DNA from: Actinomycetes bacterium
GTDB taxonomy: Bacteria > Actinomycetota > Actinomycetes > Nanopelagicales > Nanopelagicaceae
DNA length: 64,000 nt
Assembly (NCBI GenBank): GCA_023252155.1
Contig: JAHEXJ010000003.1
Coordinates: forward strand, 1 to 64,000
Reading direction: 5' to 3'
Both the position numbers and the translations under genes were made by a program. This document shows positions 28,720 to 39,516 of the stretch, in pieces. Each line of letters starts with the position of its first letter. Positions within the stretch are counted from its first letter, which is position 1. Below the pieces are notes generated by a model, which searched no databases, was not told the DNA's origin, and worked only from the letters and a program-made list of their open reading frames with translations.

Positions 28720-28792
28720 TGCCCCGAGTCGGATTCGAACCGACACTATGCAGTGTTTGAGACTGCCCTCTCTACCGTTGGAGTACCGAGGC
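28720..28792 (-). tRNA. tRNA-Leu(CAA) with short variable loop
   Basis: A 73-nt cloverleaf: acceptor GCCTCGG/TCGGGGC (two G-U pairs), D-stem CTC/GAG, anticodon stem GCAGT/ACTGC with loop CTCAAAC (anticodon CAA), T-arm GTCGG-TTCGAAT-CCGAC, and discriminator A73. CCA is not encoded. The D-arm (3-bp stem, loop with AAC-GGTAGA) resembles tRNA-Leu, but the variable region is only ATAGT, 5 nt, whereas tRNA-Leu normally has a long variable arm. It lies between pyk and pdtaR. Confidence 0.88.
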
Positions 28793-28801
28793 GCGCCACA
28801 T

Positions 28802-28807
28802 AGTCTA
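28802..28807 (-). promoter_or_regulatory. -10 element of the tRNA-Leu promoter
   Basis: TAGACT on the minus strand lies 9 bp before the tRNA 5' end, so the primary transcript would start a few bases before the mature tRNA. No good -35 box was found. The same hexamer precedes polA, the MFS gene and hisD. Confidence 0.5.
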
Positions 28808-28849
28808 GCGAATACATTCTTGAGGACGAATTTACGCCCCTCTCGCTGA

Positions 28850-30289
28850 CTACCTGTAAGCGGGCGCTATGCCTCCGACAGCGTCACCAATTCTATGAAC
28901 GCGCATCGCATTGGTTGATCCAGGTATTCCCGGAGGGGAACCGGCGACGATGATGACTACTTCTCCTACGAGAGCTCTCTGTGACTGCATGATGATCGAA
29001 TCGACTTGCTTCACCATCTCGTCAGTGTGATTGACCATTGGCGCCAACATCGGTTCAACTCCCCATGTGAGTGCCAAACGGTTATAGGTTCCCGCATCCG
29101 GCGTAAGAGCCAAGATCGGAATATGTGACCGTAGTCGGGCCATTCGTCGTGCCGAGTCGCCACTCTTTGTGAATGCGACCAAGAATTTTGCTCCGACTAT
29201 CTCGCCCACCTCAGTGGCGGCTTTTGTAATTGCACCGCCCTTAGTTCGCGGTGTGTGCGACAAAGGACGAATGCGGTCGAGTCCACCTTCTTCTGTTCGC
29301 TCGATAATCCGCGCCATCGTCTGAACTGTCTCAATAGGGAATTCTCCGACGCTGGTTTCACCCGATAGCATCAAGGCGTCCGCGCCATCGAGAACGGCAT
29401 TAGCACAGTCAGTGGCTTCGGCTCTCGTTGGGCGAGAGTTCGTGATCATCGAATCAAGCATTTGAGTAGCAACAATTACCGGCTTGGCTGACTCTCGAGC
29501 CAACTCAACGCATCTCTTCTGAACTAGTGGCACATCCTCGATGGGAAGTTCGACTCCAAGGTCTCCACGAGCGACCATGATGCCGTCGAAGGCGTCGATG
29601 ATATTTTCGAGGTTGGCGACAGCTTGGGGTTTTTCGATTTTGGCGATGACGGGTACTCGAATTCCCACTTCATCCATAATCTTGTGAACGCCGGAAATGT
29701 CATCGGCACTGCGAACGAAGGAAAGAGCGATGAAATCGGCCCCAGCGCGAAGACCCCATCGCAAATCCTCAATGTCCTTCTCCGAGAGCGCAGGAACAGA
29801 AACTGCAACACCTGGGAGATTAATGCCTTTGTTGTTACTCACGGCGCCAGGCTCGATTACCTTGGTAATCACATCGTTGCCTTTCACTTCCAAAACTTCG
29901 ACGGTTACTTTCCCGTCATCGATCAAGATGCGATCCCCCGGCTTGCAGTCACCAGGTAGACCCTTATAAGTCGTACCCACTCGCTCTTTTGTGCCTTCGA
30001 CTTCATCAGTAGTGATCGTGAATATGTCGCCACGTGCCAACTCATGCGGACCGTGGGCGAATCGAGCTAGTCGAATTTTTGGTCCTTGTAGATCAACAAG
30101 TATGGCAACTGCTTGACCTTGCTCTGCTGCCGCGGCGCGAACCATGTCGAGGCGAGCTTGATGTTCGGGATAGCCACCGTGCGAAAGGTTTAGGCGAGCC
30201 ATATTCATTCCAGCCGCAATTAATTCGCGGATCTTCTCGGGAGTCTCAACAGCTGGTCCCAAAGTACAAACAATCTTCGCTCTACGCAT
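28850..30289 (-). CDS. pyk: Pyruvate kinase
   Basis: Pyk makes pyruvate and ATP from phosphoenolpyruvate. The 479-residue protein has the N-terminal MRRAKIVCTLGPA, ARLNLSHG, the active-site KIEKPQAVANL with the catalytic lysine, VARGDLGVELP for the metal and substrate, and MLSGETSVGEFP. The C-terminal regulatory domain (about 350-479) is complete. It lies 9 bp after gltD. Confidence 0.97.
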   Translation of the reverse strand: MRRAKIVCTLGPAVETPEKIRELIAAGMNMARLNLSHGGYPEHQARLDMVRAAAAEQGQAVAILVDLQGPKIRLARFAHGPHELARGDIFTITTDEVEGTKERVGTTYKGLPGDCKPGDRILIDDGKVTVEVLEVKGNDVITKVIEPGAVSNNKGINLPGVAVSVPALSEKDIEDLRWGLRAGADFIALSFVRSADDISGVHKIMDEVGIRVPVIAKIEKPQAVANLENIIDAFDGIMVARGDLGVELPIEDVPLVQKRCVELARESAKPVIVATQMLDSMITNSRPTRAEATDCANAVLDGADALMLSGETSVGEFPIETVQTMARIIERTEEGGLDRIRPLSHTPRTKGGAITKAATEVGEIVGAKFLVAFTKSGDSARRMARLRSHIPILALTPDAGTYNRLALTWGVEPMLAPMVNHTDEMVKQVDSIIMQSQRALVGEVVIIVAGSPPGIPGSTNAMRVHRIGDAVGGIAPAYR

Positions 30290-30298
30290 TCTTCTACC

Positions 30299-31753
30299 TT
30301 AAACCATCATTGGACGTGCAGTGGGTGGGATCGGAGCTGGTAACTGGGTGTGACCCGTGAGGTACTTATCGACGGCAGATGCAGCGCTTCGTCCTTCGGC
30401 GATCGCCCAAACAATGAGCGATTGTCCGCGACCCGCATCTCCACAAACAAATACCGATTCAGTAGAAGTCTGGTAGTCGAGATCACGTTTAATATTTCCG
30501 CGATCATCAAATTCGACTTCCAACTGGTTTAACAAATCACTCTTTTCGGGACCAGTGAAACCCATCGCAAGAAAAACAAAATCTGCTGGAATCTCTCGCT
30601 CTGTTCCCAGAATTGGCTCAAACTTGCCCGCTACGAATTCGGTTTCAACAAGAGATAGGGCTCGAACGTTGCCGCTCTCATCCCCTAGAAACTTCTCAGT
30701 AGAGACAGCGAAGATTCGATTATCAACCTCTTCGTGGGCGCTAGATACCCTGAAAATCATGGGGTAAGTAGGCCACGGCTGCGAGCTCGGACGCTCACTA
30801 GTCGGTCGCGGCATGATCTCCAACTGCGTAATACTGGCAGCGCCTTGACGAATTGCAGTTCCAAGACAGTCAGCGCCTGTATCGCCTCCGCCCAAAATGA
30901 CGACATGCTTTCCACTGACATTAATCAGCGGCTCTTTCACTTCAGCAAGGGCTTGCATGTTTCCCCAAGGTAGGTACTCCATCGCCTGATAGATACCCGA
31001 AAGCTCTCGGCCAGGCACGGGAAGATCGCGCCATTGAGTTGCACCGACGGCCAAAACAATCGCGTCGTACCGAGATTTGAGTTGATGGCCCGTGATTTCG
31101 CTTCCGACTTCTATTCCGGCCCGGAAGCGAGTTCCTTCGGCTTCCATCTGAGAAATTCTTCGATCTAGGATCGATTTCTCCATTTTGAATTCCGGAATTC
31201 CGTATCGCATGAGACCGCCGATCTTTGGCGCCCTTTCATATACCGCCACGGTGTGGCCAGCTCGGGTTAATTGTTGCGCTGCGGCAAGACCCGCAGGACC
31301 TGATCCAACCACTGCAATTGTCTTGCCTGTAAGACGATCCGGCGACATGGGTCGCACCTGTCCGTTTGCAAACGCCTCTTCGATTGTGCGAAGTTCTACT
31401 TGCTTAATCGTTACGGCTTCTGCGTTGATTGCAACTACACACGCCGTTTCGCAAGGTGCAGGACACAAACGCCCCGTGAATTCCGGAAAATTATTCGTAG
31501 CATGAAGGCGCGCAATTGCTTCATTTTTATCGCCTCTCCACATCAAGTCATTCCATTCCGGAATGAGATTGCCCAAAGGGCAGCCTTGGTGGCAGAACGG
31601 AATTCCGCAATCCATACAGCGACCTGCCTGCTTCTGCAAAGTCTCGAGAGGCTGGGTTTCGTACACTTCTTTCCAGTCTTGTATGCGCACATCCACTGGA
31701 CGCCTTGTCGGCAACTCTCGTGGAGTGGTCATAAAGCCTTTGGGATCACCCAT
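30299..31753 (-). CDS. gltD: Glutamate synthase small subunit
   Basis: GltD passes electrons from NADPH through FAD to the large subunit. The 484-residue protein has N-terminal cysteine clusters [16 protein letters not shown] and [11 protein letters not shown] for iron-sulfur centres, an FAD-binding [13 protein letters not shown], an NADPH-binding [14 protein letters not shown], and a late [19 protein letters not shown]. It overlaps gltB by 8 bp, so both subunits are probably coupled. Confidence 0.97.
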   Translation of the reverse strand: MGDPKGFMTTPRELPTRRPVDVRIQDWKEVYETQPLETLQKQAGRCMDCGIPFCHQGCPLGNLIPEWNDLMWRGDKNEAIARLHATNNFPEFTGRLCPAPCETACVVAINAEAVTIKQVELRTIEEAFANGQVRPMSPDRLTGKTIAVVGSGPAGLAAAQQLTRAGHTVAVYERAPKIGGLMRYGIPEFKMEKSILDRRISQMEAEGTRFRAGIEVGSEITGHQLKSRYDAIVLAVGATQWRDLPVPGRELSGIYQAMEYLPWGNMQALAEVKEPLINVSGKHVVILGGGDTGADCLGTAIRQGAASITQLEIMPRPTSERPSSQPWPTYPMIFRVSSAHEEVDNRIFAVSTEKFLGDESGNVRALSLVETEFVAGKFEPILGTEREIPADFVFLAMGFTGPEKSDLLNQLEVEFDDRGNIKRDLDYQTSTESVFVCGDAGRGQSLIVWAIAEGRSAASAVDKYLTGHTQLPAPIPPTARPMMV

Positions 31754-34700
31754 TTGCCACCTCCATTACGTACGTATCGGATGCAATCCCTTCATCTTTT
31801 GCCCTTTGCATTGCGCTAAGCACTCGCGCATAGTCTCGTGGCATGACCATCGAAATGTGATGAATAGCTTCATCCCAATCAGCGAGTAATTCATTAGCGA
31901 TTCGGGAATTAGTCTCGGCGGCGAATCTCGTGACGAGTTCATGTAATGCAGCCCGTTGATCGTTAGGGACGGCAAGTATGTCCACCATCTCTTTGTTAAC
32001 CAATGCTGGATTCAGATCCAGTACAAAAGCACGGCCGCCAGACATGCCTGCAGCAAAATTGCGTCCCGTCTGTCCAAGAACCAGAACCAAACCGCCAGTC
32101 ATGTATTCGCAACCGTGATCACCAATGCCTTCAACAACTGCGGTAGCACCAGAATTTCGAACGCAGAAACGCTCGCCGACAACTCCACTAATGAAAATTT
32201 CTCCCGAAGTCGCGCCATAACCAATGACGTTTCCGGCAATGACGTTCTCGTTTGACGCAAAAGTGGCCTTTTTGTCAGGGGCAAGGACAATTCGGCCCCC
32301 AGATATTCCCTTACCCACGTAGTCATTTGAATCGCCAAAGAGACGAAGAGTCAAACCTCGAGGAATAAAGGCACCAAAGGACTGCCCAGCAGAGCCGCGC
32401 AGGGTGATATCCACCGTGTTGGGAGCCAGACCTTCTCCCCCGTATCGTCTGGTGATTTCTGCGCCAAGCATTGTTCCCACAGTTCGATTGACGTTTCGAA
32501 CTGGAACGTCAAATTTCACGAGTTCGGCTTTTTCAAGCGCTGGCTGGGCACGCTCTATCAAAGTGTTATCAAGGGCTGCTTGAAGACCATGATCCTGCTG
32601 GCTCGTATTGTGAAGGGAACCCTTAACGTCGGGCCTCGACAGCAACGGCGCAAGATCCAAACCGCTTGCCTTCCAATGATCAACGGCCTTCTTGGTTTCC
32701 AACATTTCGATGCGACCCACAGCCTCTTCAATGGAACGGAGTCCGAGTTGAGCCAAATATTCCCTTACTTCTTCTGCGACATATTGGAAGAAAGTTTCTA
32801 CGAATTCGGGTTTTCCTGAGAATCGTTTCCGCAATTCAGGATTCTGCGTTGCCACTCCCACGGGGCAGGTATCAAGATGGCAAACTCGCATCATTACGCA
32901 GCCCGATACCACCAAAGGAGCTGTCGCGAAGCCGAATTCTTCGGCGCCAAGAAGTGCGGCGATGACGACGTCTCGACCCGTCTTCAACTGTCCATCAGTT
33001 TGAACGACAATGCGATCGCGAAGTCCATTCAACAATAACGTTTGCTGAGTCTCGGCTAAGCCAAGTTCCCACGGAGCCCCCGCGTGCTTGAGCGAAGTTA
33101 GCGGTGAGGCACCAGTGCCACCATCGTGGCCGGAAATCAATACGACATCTGCATGCGCTTTGCTCACACCTGCTGCCACGGTGCCGACTCCAACTTCGGC
33201 TACCAATTTCACGTGAATCCTTGCATTCTTGTTGGCATTCTTTAGATCGTGGATCAACTGAGCCAAATCCTCGATCGAATAAATATCGTGATGAGGCGGA
33301 GGTGAAATCAATCCAACTCCAGGCGTTGAATACCTAACTTTTGCGATCCAGGGATACACCTTGTTGCCCGGAAGTTGACCGCCTTCGCCGGGCTTTGCGC
33401 CTTGCGCGATTTTTATCTGGATGTCGTCAGCGTTGACCAAATAGTCGCTCGTGACACCGAATCGCCCGCTTGCAACCTGCTTTATTGCAGATCGCTTTGA
33501 GTCACCGTTGGCAAGGGCGATGAACCGAGATGGATCCTCTCCCCCTTCACCAGTATTGGATTTTCCGCCAATGTGGTTCATGGCAACTGCCATGGTCTCA
33601 TGTGCCTCTTGTGAGATAGATCCGTATGACATTGCCCCAGTTGAAAACCTCTTGAGGATTGATTCGACCGGTTCAACATCCTCGATTGAGATTGGGGTGT
33701 TCACGTCAAACTTGAAATCAAATAGGCCCCGAAGAGTCATAAGCGATTTGCTCTGCTCATTTATTCGGTCGCTGTATCGTTTAAATACGTCATAGCGCTT
33801 GTTACGCGTTGAATGTTGGAGAGTGAAAACTGTTTCGGGATCAAATAGATGGGGCTCACCCTCGCGTCGCCATTGATATTCACCACCGATAGGAAGTCGC
33901 TTTGTTCCTGGAACTTCGCCTCCAGGCGGATAAGCGATGTGGTGTCGCGCGATGGTTTCTTCGGCAACAACGTCAAGGCCAATACCGCCAAGACGTGATG
34001 TCGTACCGACAAAGAATTCGTCTACGAGTTCTTTTGAAAGTCCGATGGCCTCGAAGACCTGAGCGCCGGTGTACGAAGCGATCGTGGAAATCCCCATTTT
34101 AGACATTACTTTCAATACGCCTTTGCCAAGGGATTTAATAAGGTTTCGAACGGCCTTCTCTGGAGTGATTCCCGTGATTACACCCTGGTGAACCAAATCC
34201 TCCGCGCTTTCCATTGCAAGATATGGATTGATCGCCGCGGCCCCATAACCAACTAAGACGGCCGCATGGTGAACTTCGCGAACATCTCCAGCCTCGACGA
34301 TGAGTCCCACCTTCGTGCGTGTCTTCTCGCGAATCAAGTGATGGTGCACAGCCGCAGTCAGCAATAAAGATGGAATAGGTGCGTTGTCTGCATCGCCGTC
34401 ACGATCCGATAGAACGATGAGCCTTGCGCCGTCGGCAATCGCCTTTGAAACTTCTAAGCGAATCTCCTCTAAACGTTCGCGGAGAGAATCACCCTCGCCT
34501 GCAATTGGGAACAGGCCGCGGACAATGTGGGCAGCAAAGCCCGGATGGTCGCCATCGGCATTGACGTGAATGATCTTTGCCAACTCATCATTATCAATTA
34601 CCGGGAAATCTAATTGTATTTGTCGGCACGAAGCTGGTCCTGGATCCAACAAGTTGTGCTCTGGACCGATCGCACCGCTGAGCGAAGTGACAAGTTCTTC

Positions 34701-36251
34701 GCGAATTGCATCAAGTGGAGGGTTTGTTACTTGAGCAAATAACTGCGAGAAATAATCAAATAGAAGTCTTGGCTTGTTCGAAAGTGCAGCAATCGGAGAA
34801 TCGGTTCCCATCGAACCTAATGGCTCAGCTCCGTTACGTGCCATGGGAGTGATGATCAACCTTAGTTCTTCCTCGGTATAACCAAATGCCCTCTGACGAC
34901 GAACAACAGATGAGTGCGGGTAAACAATGTGCTCGCGCGCAGGAAGATCTACCAACCTGACCATCCCGGCGTGAAGCCATTCGCCGTAGGGTGCCGAATT
35001 TGCAAGTTCGTCTTTGATTTCTTCGTCTTCGATAATTCGACCGGCTTCGATATCAACTAAGAACATCTTGCCTGGTTGTAATCGACCTTTGCGCACAATT
35101 TGGTCCGCTGGAATATCGAGCACGCCCACTTCGCTGGCGAGTACTACAAGGCCGTCCTTCGTCACCCAATAACGAGAAGGTCGCAAGCCGTTGCGGTCAA
35201 GTACTGCACCGACTTGGTGTCCGTCTGTAAACGTCACGCACGCCGGTCCGTCCCAGGGTTCCATTAACGACGCATGAAAGGCGTAAAAGTCGCGTCGATT
35301 ATTCGGCATCGATGCATGGTTCTCCCACGCTTCGGGAATCATCATCAAGATGGAATGAGGCAACGAACGTCCGCCCAGGTAGAGCAACTCCAGAACTTCG
35401 TCCAAAGAGGCCGAGTCGCTTCCATGCTCGTCAACAATTGGGAAAAGGCGAGATATGTCGCCAGGGATTAGGTCGCTGGCAAGAAGTGCTTCGCGAGCGC
35501 GCATCCAGTTTCGGTTCCCCTTGACCGTATTGATCTCGCCGTTGTGGGCAATGAACCGATACGGATGCGCCAAAGGCCACGACGGAAACGTGTTCGTTGA
35601 AAACCGTGAATGAACTAGTGCGAGTGGAGAAACGATCCGCTCATCGGAGAGTTCAGGAAAGAACTCCTCCAATTGACCGGTTGTGAGCATTCCCTTGTAG
35701 ACGATCGTCTGCGAAGAAAGCGATGGAAAATAAACTGGCAACGAGTGTTCCACTCGCTTGCGGAAGCAATAAGCAAGGCGATCTAGTTCCAGCCCGTCTT
35801 CTCCACCAAGTCCGCCGAGGAATAACTGCTCAAATTGCGGCATAACAGATATTGCGGTCTTGCCAAGGGTTGAGGGATCGGTCGGCAACGTTCTCCAGCC
35901 AAGGACTTGCAATCCTTCTTCTTTCGCAATGGATGCGATCTGGCCACGTGGGTCTTCTCCCTCGCTGATGAAAGCCACACCAGCGGCGTATGCGCCTGCT
36001 GCAGGCAGATCAAAATCAACTACGTCGCGGAAGTATTGGTCAGGTATCCGGATGAGGATTCCCGCGCCATCTCCGCTATCTGGCTCAGCTCCGGATGCAC
36101 CTCGGTGCTCGAGATTGCGAAGCGCCGTTAGCGCCTGGACCACAATTTCGTGAGACGCATTTTTGTTGAGAGTGGCAACTAAGGCGACACCGCAGGCGTC
36201 ATGCTCAAAGGCAGGATCGTAGAGACCCTGCGCTGGAGGTGTGACTGCCAT
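31746..36251 (-). CDS. gltB: Glutamate synthase large subunit
   Basis: GltB makes two glutamates from glutamine and 2-oxoglutarate. The 1501-residue protein has a short propeptide (1-19), then catalytic C20 of the class II amidotransferase ([13 protein letters not shown]). It has the FMN-binding synthase domain (about 780-1200, GGEDPSRF and [17 protein letters not shown]), the 3Fe-4S cysteines in [15 protein letters not shown], and a C-terminal beta-helix domain with many glycines. ATG 36251 has an AGGAG about eight bases upstream. The first bases of the AGGAG are inside a perfect 9-bp hairpin. Confidence 0.97.
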   Translation of the reverse strand: MAVTPPAQGLYDPAFEHDACGVALVATLNKNASHEIVVQALTALRNLEHRGASGAEPDSGDGAGILIRIPDQYFRDVVDFDLPAAGAYAAGVAFISEGEDPRGQIASIAKEEGLQVLGWRTLPTDPSTLGKTAISVMPQFEQLFLGGLGGEDGLELDRLAYCFRKRVEHSLPVYFPSLSSQTIVYKGMLTTGQLEEFFPELSDERIVSPLALVHSRFSTNTFPSWPLAHPYRFIAHNGEINTVKGNRNWMRAREALLASDLIPGDISRLFPIVDEHGSDSASLDEVLELLYLGGRSLPHSILMMIPEAWENHASMPNNRRDFYAFHASLMEPWDGPACVTFTDGHQVGAVLDRNGLRPSRYWVTKDGLVVLASEVGVLDIPADQIVRKGRLQPGKMFLVDIEAGRIIEDEEIKDELANSAPYGEWLHAGMVRLVDLPAREHIVYPHSSVVRRQRAFGYTEEELRLIITPMARNGAEPLGSMGTDSPIAALSNKPRLLFDYFSQLFAQVTNPPLDAIREELVTSLSGAIGPEHNLLDPGPASCRQIQLDFPVIDNDELAKIIHVNADGDHPGFAAHIVRGLFPIAGEGDSLRERLEEIRLEVSKAIADGARLIVLSDRDGDADNAPIPSLLLTAAVHHHLIREKTRTKVGLIVEAGDVREVHHAAVLVGYGAAAINPYLAMESAEDLVHQGVITGITPEKAVRNLIKSLGKGVLKVMSKMGISTIASYTGAQVFEAIGLSKELVDEFFVGTTSRLGGIGLDVVAEETIARHHIAYPPGGEVPGTKRLPIGGEYQWRREGEPHLFDPETVFTLQHSTRNKRYDVFKRYSDRINEQSKSLMTLRGLFDFKFDVNTPISIEDVEPVESILKRFSTGAMSYGSISQEAHETMAVAMNHIGGKSNTGEGGEDPSRFIALANGDSKRSAIKQVASGRFGVTSDYLVNADDIQIKIAQGAKPGEGGQLPGNKVYPWIAKVRYSTPGVGLISPPPHHDIYSIEDLAQLIHDLKNANKNARIHVKLVAEVGVGTVAAGVSKAHADVVLISGHDGGTGASPLTSLKHAGAPWELGLAETQQTLLLNGLRDRIVVQTDGQLKTGRDVVIAALLGAEEFGFATAPLVVSGCVMMRVCHLDTCPVGVATQNPELRKRFSGKPEFVETFFQYVAEEVREYLAQLGLRSIEEAVGRIEMLETKKAVDHWKASGLDLAPLLSRPDVKGSLHNTSQQDHGLQAALDNTLIERAQPALEKAELVKFDVPVRNVNRTVGTMLGAEITRRYGGEGLAPNTVDITLRGSAGQSFGAFIPRGLTLRLFGDSNDYVGKGISGGRIVLAPDKKATFASNENVIAGNVIGYGATSGEIFISGVVGERFCVRNSGATAVVEGIGDHGCEYMTGGLVLVLGQTGRNFAAGMSGGRAFVLDLNPALVNKEMVDILAVPNDQRAALHELVTRFAAETNSRIANELLADWDEAIHHISMVMPRDYARVLSAMQRAKDEGIASDTYVMEVANG

Positions 36252-36259
36252 GTGGTTTG

Positions 36260-36289
36260 CTCCTGTTGTCCGATGTTGAGGGACAACAG
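36260..36289 (-). promoter_or_regulatory. Hairpin overlapping the gltB ribosome binding site
   Basis: CTGTTGTCC (36263-36271) pairs perfectly with GGACAACAG (36281-36289) around a 9-nt loop. The gltB AGGAG occupies 36260-36264 in minus-strand sense, so its first two bases are in the stem. This could tune translation initiation. No riboswitch family was recognised. Confidence 0.5.
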
Positions 36290-36371
36290 TGGCCCTAAAG
36301 AAAAACCTTGAACAATCGTGATGACTGCTACTTGGTCGGCAATCCTAGCAACTCGATGTGAGCCCCGAAGA

Positions 36372-37079
36372 CTATATGCCGTTGAGATGGACGAGGGACC
36401 CGATTCCGGCGGTGATCGCCATGCCGAGGCACCCTCCGAGAACGACGCGAAGCGTGGGACCGAAGATGGGCGAACCCGATGTCTTGGCGCTCACAATGCC
36501 TGCGACCATCAAGCCCACTACAGCAAAGGCGACGATGCTCCACGCCTGCGCTCCGGCGGTAGGAGCGAATGCACCCACAAAAGGAATAAAACCACCGATA
36601 ATGAAACTTGCCGCCGAGGCCAGAGATGCCTGAACGGGACGAGCCTTCGTGTGGGGATGCTGGCCAAGCTCATCTCGCAGGTGCGCGGCTAGTGGATCCT
36701 TATCGTGCATCGCAGTTGCCACCTGGTGAGCCAATTCGGGCGTGAGGCCGCGATCAACGTAGATGTTAGTGAGTTCAAGTAATTCGGACTCGGGGTCGGC
36801 AGACAAGTGCGACATCTCCAATAGACGATCTGATTCCTCGATGTCATTTTGCGATCTAACTGAAACGTACTCACCGACTGCCATTGACATGGCACCGGCA
36901 ACAATTCCAGCCAGTCCGACGGGAATCAGAGCCTTGTGACCGTTGGCCGCGGAAACGCCAATCATCAAACTTGACGTCGCAACCAACCCGTCGTTTGCAC
37001 CGAGAACCGCGGCTCGAAGCCACCCCGCCCTATGTGAGCGGTGCTGCATATTGCGCTGTTTAACTTCCTCTAGACCCAT
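36372..37079 (-). CDS. VIT/CCC1-family iron or manganese transporter
   Basis: This 235-residue membrane protein is of the vacuolar-iron-transporter family. GWLRAAVLGANDGLVATSSLMIGV (19-42) is the typical first helix. MSMAVGEYVSVRSQNDIEESD marks helix 2 and the start of the cytoplasmic metal-binding region (about 70-150, rich in E, D and H). Three more hydrophobic segments follow. The physiological metal, Fe2+ or Mn2+, is not determined. It is 14 bp downstream of lgt and may belong to its transcript. 120 bp separate it from gltB. Confidence 0.85.
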   Translation of the reverse strand: MGLEEVKQRNMQHRSHRAGWLRAAVLGANDGLVATSSLMIGVSAANGHKALIPVGLAGIVAGAMSMAVGEYVSVRSQNDIEESDRLLEMSHLSADPESELLELTNIYVDRGLTPELAHQVATAMHDKDPLAAHLRDELGQHPHTKARPVQASLASAASFIIGGFIPFVGAFAPTAGAQAWSIVAFAVVGLMVAGIVSAKTSGSPIFGPTLRVVLGGCLGMAITAGIGSLVHLNGI

Positions 37080-37093
37080 GTGGCAAGCCTACC

Positions 37094-37930
37094 TCACCAA
37101 TCAGAGTCACTCATTTCGCGTTTGTGGCCGTTTCGGCCAGTGCGCCAGAATAGAAATCCTGCCATTACCGCGACAAAGATGCTCATCCATTCATTTACGC
37201 GCAGACCAGCAAAGGCATGCGCAGTGTCGATTCGCAGTGATTCAATAAAGAAACGACCGACACAATATGCCGCAACGTAGAAGAGGAAGCCCTGTCCTGG
37301 ACGAAATCTTTTCTCCAGTATGAAAAGGAGCGTTGCAACAAAGACGCACCATATTGCTTCATACAAGAATGTGGGATGAAAAGTTGGATATGACTCATAG
37401 CCTGTAGGTCGTAATGCCACGGGAATCTTTAACGCCCACGGAAGCGAGGTCGGGCGTCCAAATAATTCACCGTTAAACCAATTTCCGAACCTGCCGATAG
37501 CTTGGGCAAAAAGGAGTCCGGGAGCAAGAGCATCAGTAAAAGCGCCGAAGGAGAGCACTCCTTCCCGACCTCGACGACGAAGCCGTTCGTGTTGCCAATA
37601 CGCAACCAATGTTCCAAGTGCAACCGCGCCCCAAATTCCCATGCCGCCATTCCATATCTTGAACGCATCCAGGGGTCTACCGTGCGCACCGAAATAAGCG
37701 TCTGGCGATGTAATTAGGTGATACAGCCGTCCACCAATGATCCCTGCAGGGACTGTCGCAATAGCTACATCAGCTACGACATTTTGGCCGCCACCAGCTT
37801 TGCGATAGCGCTTGTCGCCCAAATAGATTGCAATCGCGATTCCGGCAATTATGCAAAGTGCATAAAAGTGGATCGTCAGCGGCCCTACGCTAAAAGATGA
37901 AACTGACGGCGTGGGGATTGATCTATGCAT
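37094..37930 (-). CDS. lgt: Prolipoprotein diacylglyceryl transferase
   Basis: Lgt adds diacylglycerol to the lipobox cysteine of prelipoproteins at the membrane. The 278-residue protein has about seven helices, the AGIIGGRLYHLI stretch, WNGGMGIWGA and the Lgt signature GRFGNWFNGELFG. It ends with a cytoplasmic basic tail. In actinobacteria lgt commonly follows trpA. Here a DsbA-like gene lies between, ending 6 bp before lgt. LivK2 in this window is a candidate substrate. Confidence 0.96.
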   Translation of the reverse strand: MHRSIPTPSVSSFSVGPLTIHFYALCIIAGIAIAIYLGDKRYRKAGGGQNVVADVAIATVPAGIIGGRLYHLITSPDAYFGAHGRPLDAFKIWNGGMGIWGAVALGTLVAYWQHERLRRRGREGVLSFGAFTDALAPGLLFAQAIGRFGNWFNGELFGRPTSLPWALKIPVALRPTGYESYPTFHPTFLYEAIWCVFVATLLFILEKRFRPGQGFLFYVAAYCVGRFFIESLRIDTAHAFAGLRVNEWMSIFVAVMAGFLFWRTGRNGHKREMSDSDW

Positions 37931-37936
37931 TGAAGA

Positions 37937-38608
37937 TTACTTTTTGCCTTCAACGGCCGCAGCGAATCCGGCTGGATCAAAATACTGAGTCTTGCGATCC
38001 AATTCTTTGCCGTTAACGAACACCGTTGGCGTCGCGTTGATCTTCTTGTTCGTGCCGTCGGCTGCGATGTTGCTTACCCACTTGGAGTAAGAATTATTGT
38101 TAACGCATTTGACGAACCTTGAATCGGTCAACCCCACCGAAGATCCTGCGGTTATTAAGGCTGCGTTCGACCAGACACCGGTATTTTCTGTACCTTGAGT
38201 CAGATAGAGATATGAGTGGAACTGAAGGAATTTGTTCTCGTCTGCCGCACATGCACCTGCATTTGCAGCCAAGACCGATTCAGGTCCAATGAACGAAAGC
38301 ATGTGATAGACGACTTTCGCCTTCTTCTTGGCAATCAGTCCTTGGATATAGGAGCCGTTCGTCAACTCAAATGTCTTGCAGATTGGGCACTGGAAGTCTT
38401 CCCATAGGTCAATCTGGGGTACTCTTTTTACGGCCGTGTTGAAAGCGATTCCGTAACCGTCGGCCTTGGAGACGCTGGACGGAGTGGATCCTCCGCTAAT
38501 GGTTCTATTGCCCATAACAGAGAAAATGACCCCGACAGCTACGACAAAAACGACCATTCCGATCACGATATTTCTTGTGATCTTGTCTCCGCCAGATTTC
38601 TTAGCCAC
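37937..38608 (-). CDS. Membrane-anchored DsbA-like thioredoxin-fold protein
   Basis: This 223-residue protein has a basic cytoplasmic start, one membrane anchor (about 12-33) and an external thioredoxin domain of the DsbA/DSBA-like group. The active-site motif is CPIC (FQCPICKTF), and ATPTVFVNG carries the cis-proline. Two further cysteines (ACAADE and VKCVNNN) could form a structural disulfide. A role as a disulfide oxidase or isomerase of exported proteins is inferred. GTG 38608 is chosen over GTG 38620 because GGGAG lies 5 bases before it. Confidence 0.82.
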   Translation of the reverse strand: MAKKSGGDKITRNIVIGMVVFVVAVGVIFSVMGNRTISGGSTPSSVSKADGYGIAFNTAVKRVPQIDLWEDFQCPICKTFELTNGSYIQGLIAKKKAKVVYHMLSFIGPESVLAANAGACAADENKFLQFHSYLYLTQGTENTGVWSNAALITAGSSVGLTDSRFVKCVNNNSYSKWVSNIAADGTNKKINATPTVFVNGKELDRKTQYFDPAGFAAAVEGKK

Positions 38609-38712
38609 GATCTCTCCCACTTTCTAAAAAGTACAATCCACGGGTTCTTTCATACACGAAACGAGTTGAAGAATAGCGAACTATGGACGCGGTCGCGAGA
38701 TTTGGTACGAAA

Positions 38713-39516
38713 TTAACGACCTTCCCGCACGCCCGCGACTAAGTCCCTTGCAAGTGCACCCAACTTTTCCAATCCAGATTGTGGGTCTTTCGCATCAAGC
38801 AATGCCTTAATAAAGGCTGAGCCCACAATGACGCCATCTGCGTAGCCAGCAACTTCTCGGGCTTGTGCCCTCGTGGAGACTCCAAGGCCAACAGCGATCG
38901 GCAAATCTGTTGTCTTTCTCACTCTTGCAACCAGATCGCGTCCACCAGATGACAAGTCCGTGCGAGCACCTGTAACTCCCATCAAACTGGCTGCATATAC
39001 GAAGCCAGAGCATTGCGAGGTGACTCGCGCCAGTCGGTCATCGGTCGTACTTGGTGCGACGACAAAGATTCGATTAATTCCTGCGGCTAGCGTTGCGGAG
39101 TTCCAGGGTTTGGACTCTTCAATAGTTAAGTCGGGGGTGACCACACCCGAACCACCATTGCGCGCCATCTCTTTCGCGAATCTATCGACTCCATATCTTT
39201 CGATTGGATTCCAATAGGTCATCACGACAGCAGGCAATCCAACTTCATGAGCAAAGTTCAAAGTCTCAAAAACTTCGGTAGCGCCGGTGCCCGCCTTCAA
39301 AGAAATGTCAGCGGCTTGTTGAATCGTCGGTCCATCCATCACAGGATCGCTGTATGGAAATCCAATTTCTACTGCATCCACGCCGGACTCCGCCAAAGTC
39401 GATATCGCATCCTTGCAGCCCTCAAGTGAAGGAAAACCGGCGGGCAGGTAGGCAATGAGCGCCGCCCGATTCTCTTTTCGGGTTTTAACAAACATCTCAT
39501 CAAGTTGTGTCGCCAT
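38713..39516 (-). CDS. trpA: Tryptophan synthase alpha chain
   Basis: TrpA splits indole-3-glycerol phosphate into indole and glyceraldehyde-3-phosphate. The 267-residue TIM barrel has VEIGFPYSDPVMDGPTIQQA with the catalytic glutamate (E47) and aspartate region, and GLGVSTRAQAREVAG at the phosphate site. It shares one base with the trpB stop. The 104-bp gap to the next gene holds no clear terminator. Confidence 0.97.
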   Translation of the reverse strand: MATQLDEMFVKTRKENRAALIAYLPAGFPSLEGCKDAISTLAESGVDAVEIGFPYSDPVMDGPTIQQAADISLKAGTGATEVFETLNFAHEVGLPAVVMTYWNPIERYGVDRFAKEMARNGGSGVVTPDLTIEESKPWNSATLAAGINRIFVVAPSTTDDRLARVTSQCSGFVYAASLMGVTGARTDLSSGGRDLVARVRKTTDLPIAVGLGVSTRAQAREVAGYADGVIVGSAFIKALLDAKDPQSGLEKLGALARDLVAGVREGR

